A stretch of DNA of 64,000 bases, from contig NZ_SOEE01000004.1 in assembly GCF_004366035.1 (NCBI RefSeq), forward strand, positions 382,007 to 446,006, read 5' to 3'. The notes beneath the pieces are model-generated. The model saw only the letters and a program-made list of their open reading frames with translations. It searched no databases and was not told the DNA's origin. Within the stretch, counting starts at the first letter, position 1. Each line of letters starts with the position of its first letter. Made by a program: the position numbers and the translations under genes. This document shows positions 52,556-59,353 of this stretch, piece after piece. Source of the DNA: Cytobacillus oceanisediminis (lineage in GTDB: Bacteria; Bacillota; Bacilli; Bacillales; Cytobacillaceae).

Positions 52556-53335
52556 ATGAGAAACTTGAAAGGATATATTTTTGACTTGGATGGCACCGTA
52601 TATCTTGGGAAGCAATTGATTGAAGGAGCAGATACAGTGGTGAATTCCCTTTTCAATGAGGGGAAGAAAGTGCTATTCCTTACAAATAAGACGATTGAAT
52701 CGCGTCAGCGTTATGTGGAAAAGTTGCGCCGCTTCAAGATCAATGCGAGACTGGAGAACATTTTGAATCCGACACTTACCTTGATTGAATATTTGCGGGA
52801 ACATCATCCTAATGCCGCATTGTATGTGATTGGAGAGCAGCCAATCAAAGATGAACTGGCACTTGCCGGATTTCGGGAAGGGCTGACACCAGCAGAGATC
52901 GACGTCGTTGTGCTGTCATGGGATCGAGATTTTCACTACGATCATTTGAATTTTGCCTATCAGTCCGTAAAGCTTGGTGCAAAGATGATTGCAACCAATC
53001 CTGACAGAACCTGTCCCATGGAGGTCGGCGATGTTCCGGACTGTGCCGGAATGATCGGTGCGGTGGAAGCCGTTGCCGGGAAAACGATTGATGTACAGAT
53101 CGGAAAGCCATCCATTCTAACGATTGAAACAGCATTGGGAATTTTGCAGCTTAAGCCGGATGAATGTGTGATGATCGGTGATCGCCTCGAAACGGATATC
53201 CGGATGGGAATCGAAGCTGGAATGAAAACAGTACTTGTACTTAGTGGGATTACTACCAAGGAGGACTTGAGGGTTTCTCCGTGGAAGCCAGATTATGTCT
53301 TACCCTCGGTGAGTGGATTGCTATCGTTAAAATGA
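52556..53335 (+). CDS. HAD-IIA (NagD/AraL-type) phosphatase
   Basis: A 259-residue HAD superfamily subclass IIA phosphatase. Motif I FDLDGTVYLG near residue 10, motif II LTNKT near residue 42, motif III Lys in QIGKPSILT, and motif IV MIGDRLETDIRMG near residue 205 are all present. Relatives dephosphorylate small sugar phosphates, glycerol phosphates or phosphoglycolate. It is controlled by its own attenuator (leader 2) within the importer operon. ATGGAGGAG precedes ATG. Confidence 0.87.
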   Translation: MRNLKGYIFDLDGTVYLGKQLIEGADTVVNSLFNEGKKVLFLTNKTIESRQRYVEKLRRFKINARLENILNPTLTLIEYLREHHPNAALYVIGEQPIKDELALAGFREGLTPAEIDVVVLSWDRDFHYDHLNFAYQSVKLGAKMIATNPDRTCPMEVGDVPDCAGMIGAVEAVAGKTIDVQIGKPSILTIETALGILQLKPDECVMIGDRLETDIRMGIEAGMKTVLVLSGITTKEDLRVSPWKPDYVLPSVSGLLSLK

Positions 53336-53337
53336 TA

Positions 53338-53380
53338 TTAAAAAAGGAAGCGGTAATAGAATCCCGCTCCCTTTTTTGTG
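53338..53380. terminator. terminator between the HAD gene and the lamin-tail gene
   Basis: AAAAAAGGAAGCGG-TAATAGAATC-CCGCTCCCTTTTTT, usable from both sides. Confidence 0.8.
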
Positions 53381-55303
53381 TTATTCGATTTCTTTATCAT
53401 CCATCATCAATTTCTTCATATCAATTTTGAGCATCCTGTCCATCGGATAGGTGGTCGTATAGCGGTATTTATCTGCTCCGGACTCAAACACGACGTAGAG
53501 TTCTTTTTGTACTTCTACGATTCCTTCTGGCATTGGTATTGCTTCGATACTTTGGCGTGGTTTAGCAGAGTGCCCATCAAGGAACCATAGGGGTACTTCT
53601 TTTCCTTCAACAGTGGCATAGGAATGAGGGTCTTCTTTTAATGGGTATTCATAACGATATAGTACACTGTCGTTTGCTCTTCCGTAGGATGTACTTAGCT
53701 TGATGCCATTCCTTGCTGCTTTTTGTATAATGGCGCCTTGGACTTTTCCAGTTGTTGAAAGGACGTAATCCGGCACAGCATTGTGCTCAGGTGAGCCATC
53801 CCAATGGGCTCCAGCAAGCAAGTCGTTGTTTCGTTCCAAATTGAAGCCGATCATCCAGGCGTAGTGCATTTCTCCATCCCTGTTTTCAATATGGTGAGAT
53901 GGATCGGTCGGATAGGAGCTTGCCTCATAGAATTCTCCGACCCAGAGAATGCCCTCATCATAAACTGTGTAAGCCGCCTCGACCGGTAATGGTATTTGTT
54001 TTGTGAACTGGATTTCTCCGTTATTTTCCGCTTCTTCCAGATCACTTAAATTGAAGCTGAACAAGTAATTCTCGGAAGCTACCCAGCCATGATCGCGACT
54101 GACGGTAACGCCGCCAGCGTGACCAGTATACGGTGTGCCATCTGTGTTGTAAAGGACAACGGATTTTAACAGTTTGCCTGTCGTGCGATCTGTTACGGTA
54201 ATGGTACCAGGCCGAATTCCATCATCGACATAGCTTATGGTAAGCAGCCAGTCTTTTTTCTTATAATAGGTTAATCCTTGGGGGACCAGTCCTTGCGCTA
54301 GGCCAGCAATCACCGGTCCTTCCGAACTGATATCCCATAGACTTTGATAGGCAGGATCTTTTTGATGTTTCCATCGTTCAAGCTGAGTAATGATTTGGTG
54401 TTCTGGTATTACTTGTACAGGGGCCGATTTTTCCGATACATTCCCTGATGTATCCTCTGCGCTTACTTGTAATGAGTACGTTTGGTTGCCGATCAACATA
54501 TAAAGGGGAAATTCTGTTTGTGATGCATCTACTGAATATTCGAAATGGCCATCTTTGTAAATATGATAACGGAATAGATCTGTTTCAGAAGATGCATCCC
54601 AGGTCAATGTAGCATTTCCACTGCCAGCAGCCGCCTCCAGGTTGACCGGTGGATGCGGTGCTTCTTTATCTATTACTGGACGAGCTGGGGCTTGATCTTC
54701 TACCAGCCATCCCGGAGTCGGGTTTTGGTTTATTGATAATTTTTCCATTTTCCGTGTATTGCCCTTAGGATAGGTAAAGGTGATTGTTTTCTTTAGAGAA
54801 ACGTCCTCTGCTGCATAATCCGCTCTGACGACTTCATGGCCATCGGGGTCATAAACGGTCAGTGTGTTACCACCATTGACTAGTCCGCCGATGTTGCCAA
54901 GGATGATTGTATCCTCTTCTTTTAAATACTTACTTTTGTAGGAAAAGAAATAGTTATAGTTAAATGCATCCAGTAAAATAGGGCTGATTGATGCGGTTCT
55001 TGTCCAGACCACTACTGTTTCCCAAGGCTTCAAAATGTATGCTTCCTCGATTTCTTCGTCCCAATTACGGGAAGCGAATCGATATCCTTTCAGGTCGATT
55101 GGATCCGGGCTATTGTTATAAAGCTCAAAGTATTCAAATGCATCATAACCTGCGTAGTTATCGGTATTAGGAATCAATTCCGTGATCAACAGGTTGGGTA
55201 TGCTTGCATCTTCTGCCTTGGCGTTTTGTGCTGGAATTAATAACATTCCGATTCCTAAAATGAGAATAAAAGCAGCTAGCCAGCTAATTGATTTAATTTT
55301 CAA
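53381..55303 (-). CDS. secreted lamin-tail-domain / fibronectin III / beta-propeller-like protein
   Basis: A 640-residue exported protein. A signal peptide (WLAAFILILGIGMLL, cleavage after AKA near residue 30) is followed by a lamin-tail domain (LLITELIPNTDNYAGYDAFEYFELYNNS near residue 38 onward, described as the ITELIPN and FEYFELYNN strands), an FnIII domain (APHPPVNLEAAAGSGNATLTW to YSLQVSAEDTSGN, residues about 215-300) and a C-terminal domain of 300 residues with repeated beta strands (GHAGGVTVSRDHGWVASENYLF) suggestive of a propeller. Lamin-tail domains often accompany extracellular nucleases or phosphodiesterases. No catalytic motif is seen. Leader 3 places it under the same antiterminator as the importer. 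Confidence 0.78.
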   Translation of the reverse strand: MKIKSISWLAAFILILGIGMLLIPAQNAKAEDASIPNLLITELIPNTDNYAGYDAFEYFELYNNSPDPIDLKGYRFASRNWDEEIEEAYILKPWETVVVWTRTASISPILLDAFNYNYFFSYKSKYLKEEDTIILGNIGGLVNGGNTLTVYDPDGHEVVRADYAAEDVSLKKTITFTYPKGNTRKMEKLSINQNPTPGWLVEDQAPARPVIDKEAPHPPVNLEAAAGSGNATLTWDASSETDLFRYHIYKDGHFEYSVDASQTEFPLYMLIGNQTYSLQVSAEDTSGNVSEKSAPVQVIPEHQIITQLERWKHQKDPAYQSLWDISSEGPVIAGLAQGLVPQGLTYYKKKDWLLTISYVDDGIRPGTITVTDRTTGKLLKSVVLYNTDGTPYTGHAGGVTVSRDHGWVASENYLFSFNLSDLEEAENNGEIQFTKQIPLPVEAAYTVYDEGILWVGEFYEASSYPTDPSHHIENRDGEMHYAWMIGFNLERNNDLLAGAHWDGSPEHNAVPDYVLSTTGKVQGAIIQKAARNGIKLSTSYGRANDSVLYRYEYPLKEDPHSYATVEGKEVPLWFLDGHSAKPRQSIEAIPMPEGIVEVQKELYVVFESGADKYRYTTTYPMDRMLKIDMKKLMMDDKEIE

Positions 55304-55334
55304 CCAACTTCCTCCTTTTAAAAATGTTTTTTAT

Positions 55335-55420
55335 GTAAAAATGAAAAGAACCCCATGACAACAGAATGTACGATCATCGTACACACAATTGGCACAGGGC
55401 TCTCTTCATCTCCACCCACT
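55335..55420 (-). promoter_or_regulatory. leader RNA 3: GlpP-type antiterminator element and terminator, upstream of the lamin-tail gene
   Basis: On the minus strand GGG-TGGAGATGAAGAGAG-CCC (55417-55397) mirrors the stem and loop of leaders 1 and 2. CCCTGTGCC continues into a long hairpin whose apex is TGTACGA-TGA-TCGTACA and whose far arm TTGTCATGGGGTTC ends in TTTT (55351-55343). The strand overlap again makes antiterminator and terminator exclusive. Confidence 0.75.
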
Positions 55421-55587
55421 ATTTTATTTCCTAATTTAATCATATGGGGGCTTTGGTGTGACAATGCATATTCGGCAGGATATTTAAGTATATTCTGAAT
55501 TATTAGAATAATACTTGATGTGGAGCAGCAAATGCTTTATAATTAATAGTAACGAAAATATACCCGGCTTGTAGGAAGAGCAAAAGA

Positions 55588-55672
55588 GATCACCTATGAA
55601 GCGAACACTATGATTTCCCCACTTTTAGTGGGGAGATTTAGCATTCGTTTCATGGCGTGGTCTCTTTTTATC
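55588..55672 (+). promoter_or_regulatory. structured leader with terminator-like end, upstream of mgtC-like gene
   Basis: AGAGATCACC pairs with GGCGTGGTCTCT, ATGAAGCGAA with TTCGTTTCAT, and CCCCAC with GTGGGG around TTTTA, giving a three-tiered hairpin followed by T5. It ends 19 bases before the mgtC start. It could be an attenuator or metal-responsive leader; no known riboswitch class was recognised. Confidence 0.6.
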
Positions 55673-55690
55673 GTGAAGGGAGTTGGTTGG

Positions 55691-56227
55691 ATGGCGGTTT
55701 ACATGGAGTATATGACTGAATTCTTCTGGCATTATGAGACTTATTTTCGGATTGTGGTCAGTGCTGTATTAGGATTTTTAATCGGATGGGACAGGACATC
55801 GAAAAATAAGCCGGCTGGTTTAAAAACGTATACGTATGTGTCGGTGGCATGTACACTGATTACGATTGTTTCGATCGAAAGCGCGGAGCTGCTAAGTCAG
55901 CCGGATAGCGGAAAAGTGATGGATCCTATGCGTCTGGCAGCTCAGATTGTATCAGGTCTGGGTTTCCTTGGTGCAGGTGTGATCTTGAAAGACGGGTTGA
56001 GAGTAAAGGGGCTGACTTCAGCTGCGATGATCTTTTACGCTGGGGGAGTCGGGATTGGAATTGGAGCAGGATTTTATACCATCGTCATCTTCGCAACGTT
56101 GGTTACATTCACCATTACAAAGATAGGAAACTACTTTGAAGAGAGGGAGATTACGAGAGTGCGTTTTCCAAGGTTTAAGAAAAAAAGAAAGACAGAAGAA
56201 GAAAATCAGGAAGAGGTTGGAACTTGA
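55691..56227 (+). CDS. MgtC/SapB-family membrane protein
   Basis: A 178-residue protein with four or five hydrophobic helices. Family motifs: RIVVSAVLGFLIGWDR near residue 22, LKTYTYVSVACTLIT, MRLAAQIVSGLGFLGAGVILKD and VKGLTSAAMIFYAGGVGI. MgtC proteins affect Mg2+ homeostasis or ATP synthase activity in some species. ATG 55691 follows AAGGGAG by 9 bases; the upstream frame runs through the leader hairpin and is not coding. Confidence 0.88.
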   Translation: MAVYMEYMTEFFWHYETYFRIVVSAVLGFLIGWDRTSKNKPAGLKTYTYVSVACTLITIVSIESAELLSQPDSGKVMDPMRLAAQIVSGLGFLGAGVILKDGLRVKGLTSAAMIFYAGGVGIGIGAGFYTIVIFATLVTFTITKIGNYFEEREITRVRFPRFKKKRKTEEENQEEVGT

Positions 56228-56230
56228 AAA

Positions 56231-56268
56231 GAGATAGAGCTCAACTCTTGTGAATTGAGCTCTATTTG
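56231..56268. terminator. bidirectional terminator between mgtC-like and glpP-like genes
   Basis: ATAGAGCTCAA-CTCTTGTGAA-TTGAGCTCTAT, between converging genes. Confidence 0.82.
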
Positions 56269-56269
56269 G

Positions 56270-56839
56270 TTAAAGATCCAGGTTCCAGAGCTTTGGATCA
56301 CCAGAGGAAATGGCGAGTGCACCGGCCCCTAATCCATTCAGAATGTCTTCCTTATGACTGATCAGGCCGCCAGCGATGATCGGCAGCGCTGTCATTGTCG
56401 TCAGTTTATCAATAACAGATGGCATAAGACCAGGAAGAACTTCGATTGCATCCGGCCTACAATTATGTGCGATATCGATACCCTTGACAAGAGCATTGCG
56501 GTCAATAAGAAAAAGGCGCTGGATCGTCATTAGGCCTTCTTCCTTTGCATATTTAATCAGGTTGCTCTTCGTTGTGATGATGCCGGCTGGCTTCCAGATT
56601 TCTGCTATGTATTTAATGGCACTCTTTGTGTTGGACAGTCCATCGATGAAATCAATATGGATGAAGGTAGTTTTGCCGGCTTGTTTTAGTTTTTTCAGGT
56701 ATCCATTCATCGTAATCAAATTTCCAGTAAGGATGAAGACGATGTTGGCTTTTGACCGGACTGCCTTTTCAAGGTCGTCTTCTTCCTTGATTGATGCAAT
56801 CACTTGTGATTGGACAATGTCAATAATATTTTGTTTCAT
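56270..56839 (-). CDS. GlpP-family glycerol-3-phosphate-responsive antiterminator
   Basis: A 189-residue TIM-barrel-type RNA-binding antiterminator of the GlpP family: FILTGNLITMNGYLKKLKQAGK, FIHIDFIDGLSNTKSAIKYI, PAGIITTKSNLIKYAKEEGLMTIQRLFLID, DAIEVLPGLMPSVIDKL and LPIIAGGLISHKEDI all follow B. subtilis GlpP, including the QRLFL and EVLPG motifs. GlpP binds leader RNA in the presence of glycerol 3-phosphate and prevents termination. Three leaders with a shared loop lie 1.4-8.4 kb away, so this is probably a dedicated paralogue for the local regulon. ATG start; the main glpFKD genes are not in the window. Confidence 0.88.
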   Translation of the reverse strand: MKQNIIDIVQSQVIASIKEEDDLEKAVRSKANIVFILTGNLITMNGYLKKLKQAGKTTFIHIDFIDGLSNTKSAIKYIAEIWKPAGIITTKSNLIKYAKEEGLMTIQRLFLIDRNALVKGIDIAHNCRPDAIEVLPGLMPSVIDKLTTMTALPIIAGGLISHKEDILNGLGAGALAISSGDPKLWNLDL

Positions 56840-57207
56840 CTGCTATGCTCCTTCAATAGTCTGAATATTCTATATTATAGCATAAATTTGAACTGGTTAG
56901 TTACTTTTGCAGTGGGTGATTAACGTATCGTTAATTAATTTATTCATCCAGGGCAAGAATAAAATAACTGCAAACTATCGTAGTTTATAAGGAATATAAA
57001 GATATGATTTGACAATTATAGAGTGAAATCTTTCCCTTTAAGGTTTTTTTAGTTAAACAGCAATTAAGGAGTAAACTCACCAAATCTTATGTATTGTGAC
57101 ATATATAGAATACAGTAGAGTGCAGAATGGAAGGAGTTGAGTTGACCTAGAGTTAGTACGTCAATGATTAAGAAAGGCACTACTGATCTCAAGAATACTT
57201 TTTCTGC
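56840..57207. other. intergenic region with a palindrome upstream of the glpP-like gene
   Basis: No gene seen. ATTAACG-TAT-CGTTAAT at 56919-56935 is a perfect 7-bp-arm palindrome about 80 bases upstream of the glpP-like start and could be an operator. Confidence 0.45.
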
Positions 57208-58176
57208 TTATCTCTCATTTTCACTATATAAATTAACCACACCTTCAGCCATCCCCCTAACACTTTTCCTAAGCGAAACAGGCCTTACAATCTTAATTTG
57301 ATTCCCAAACCCAAGTATATACTCTCTAGCCTCTTGTTCAGTATCAAAGCAAAGACTTGCCGGAATCCATCCATCATGCTTAGGGCTATCCAGGTGTATA
57401 ACTTGTACAAATCTCCCAGTAAAATTAATACGCTGAATAATAGTTGGAGCCATCTCCACTTCTACCTCAAACCTAGGCAGGCTGCTAATAAATTTTTGCT
57501 TCGATTCCTGCCAATAGCCAGCGAGATCAAAGTCATTCGGCCTGCTGAAATTCTCTTTAAGCAGTTTTGCATCCACTATTCTTGAAACACGATAGCTTTT
57601 TATCTTCTCATCAGAAGCAGCTATAAGATACCAGATGTTCCCTTTAGCTACCAGTCCTAAAGGCTCAACAATTCTTTCACTCGTTTGTTTACCGGCCTTT
57701 TCGTATTGAATCTGAAGTTTTTTCTCCTCCCAAACGGCCTGCTGTACTATTCCAAATGACTTCATTTCCCGTGGTGTTTGTCTCCAAGTGCCGGTGTCAA
57801 TATGAATCCGGTTGGAAATGTCTTTAACATCATCTTTCATTGGAGCGGGAATCGCTGCAAGGAGTTTCTGGCGTGCTTCTTTCCAATCATCGCTTATTCC
57901 TAGATCCGCAAGGTGCTGGAAAGAAGGGGAGAGAAGCAGTGTTTTAATTTCATCTGCTTTTAACCCGGTAAGATTTGTTCTGTATTTCTCAAGCAGTCTC
58001 CATCCGCCAAATTTTCCGCGTTCAGCGAGGACTGGAATGCCTGCAGCGCTTAAGGCTTCCATATCCCGGTGTATGGTGCGTTCTGTTACCTCCAATTCTT
58101 TTGCTAATTCCCTTGTGGTCATTCTTTCGTTATTTTGAAGCAATAATAATATAGAAATGAGTCTGTCAGCCCGCAT
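57208..58176 (-). CDS. YafY-type HTH/WYL-domain transcriptional regulator
   Basis: A 322-residue regulator with an N-terminal HTH_11 (RLISILLLLQNNERMTTRELAKELEVTERTIHRDMEAL, with recognition helix TERTIHRDM) and a WYL domain in the middle (VEPLGLVAKGNIWYLIAAS near residue 170), the presumed ligand-sensing SH3-like fold, then a WCX-type C-terminus. It is divergent from an SDR gene, which it probably regulates. Confidence 0.87.
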   Translation of the reverse strand: MRADRLISILLLLQNNERMTTRELAKELEVTERTIHRDMEALSAAGIPVLAERGKFGGWRLLEKYRTNLTGLKADEIKTLLLSPSFQHLADLGISDDWKEARQKLLAAIPAPMKDDVKDISNRIHIDTGTWRQTPREMKSFGIVQQAVWEEKKLQIQYEKAGKQTSERIVEPLGLVAKGNIWYLIAASDEKIKSYRVSRIVDAKLLKENFSRPNDFDLAGYWQESKQKFISSLPRFEVEVEMAPTIIQRINFTGRFVQVIHLDSPKHDGWIPASLCFDTEQEAREYILGFGNQIKIVRPVSLRKSVRGMAEGVVNLYSENER

Positions 58177-58273
58177 TCATTTCACTCCTGGACAATAAAA
58201 ATGTTAAATATGACATTGGATGTCAACATTAATGATTATAGTATAGATATAACACAAAAGGGGGCAGATAGGA

Positions 58274-59185
58274 ATGACGGCATTAAAAGGAAAAATTGCA
58301 TTGGTAGCCGGAGGAACACGGGGAGCTGGCCGCGGCATCGCCATGGAACTGGGGGCTGCAGGAGCTACAGTGTATGTTACAGGTCGTACCACACGAAATC
58401 AGATGTCGGAATATGGCCGTAAGGAAACCATTGAAGAAACAGCTGAATTAGTCAACGAACTGGGTGGTAATGGTATTGCTGTCCAAGTGGATCATCTGAT
58501 ACCTGAACAGGTGCAGTCATTGATTGAAAGAATAGAGAGGGAACAGGGAAGGCTGGATATCCTCGTCAATGATATATGGGGAAGCGAAAATTTGATGGAA
58601 TGGGATATACCTGTTTGGGAGCATTCCCTGGAGAAGGGGATGAGAATGCTTCGTCTGGCGATTGATACGCATATTATCACAAGTCATTATGCCCTTCCGC
58701 TCCTGATCAAAAACAAAGGCGGATTAGTTGCCGAAATCACAGACGGAACAGAGGAGTACAATCAAAATCGTTACCGTCTTTCTCTATTTTATGATTTGGC
58801 TAAAAGCTCGGTTATCCGCATGGCTAAAGCGCTGGCACATGAACTTGCTCCTTATGATTGCACAGCGGTTGCTGTTTCACCTGGCTGGATGCGTTCTGAA
58901 ATCATGCTCGAGGTGTTTGGGGTAACAGAAGAGAACTGGAAAGACGCAGCCGAAAAGGAACCACATTTCGTGATCTCAGAAACACCAAGGTATATAGGCC
59001 GTGCAATTAGTGCCATAGCAAAAGATCCTGATAATAAACGGTTGAATGGCGGGTCCTATTCTAGTGGCCAGCTGGCCAAAATGTACAATTTTCATGATCT
59101 GGACGGTTCGCAGCCTGATGCTTTCCGATATTTGGTTGAGGTTCAGGAGGCGGGGAAACCGGCCAATACTGAGGGATATAGATAG
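58274..59185 (+). CDS. short-chain dehydrogenase/reductase
   Basis: A 303-residue SDR. NAD(P) motif VAGGTRGAGRGIAMELG near residue 11 (TGxxxGxG type), LDILVNDIWGSENL (NNAG position degenerate), and a catalytic segment RLSLFYDLAKSSVIRMAKA in which Tyr and Lys are spaced YDLAK as in the YxxxK motif. The substrate is unknown. AGGGGGCAGATAGGA precedes ATG. A terminator follows at 59200-59236. Confidence 0.87.
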   Translation: MTALKGKIALVAGGTRGAGRGIAMELGAAGATVYVTGRTTRNQMSEYGRKETIEETAELVNELGGNGIAVQVDHLIPEQVQSLIERIEREQGRLDILVNDIWGSENLMEWDIPVWEHSLEKGMRMLRLAIDTHIITSHYALPLLIKNKGGLVAEITDGTEEYNQNRYRLSLFYDLAKSSVIRMAKALAHELAPYDCTAVAVSPGWMRSEIMLEVFGVTEENWKDAAEKEPHFVISETPRYIGRAISAIAKDPDNKRLNGGSYSSGQLAKMYNFHDLDGSQPDAFRYLVEVQEAGKPANTEGYR

Positions 59186-59197
59186 CTTTTTATTGGA

Positions 59198-59237
59198 AAA
59201 ACTCCTTTGCAGAACTCCTGCAAAAGGAGTTTTTTAA
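59198..59237 (+). terminator. terminator of the SDR gene
   Basis: AAAAACTCCTTTTGC-type arms (AAAAACTCCTTTGCAG and CTGCAAAAGGAGTTTTTT). Confidence 0.82.
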
Positions 59238-59353
59238 TTTGCCTAAGGGAGCCTGACTTTTATATCCAAATTTTGGTGAACAATATCACTTTAATCGTTA
59301 TAATAAAACCAGGTATATAAATTAAGTAGTTATACATAGAGGGGAGAATGGTC

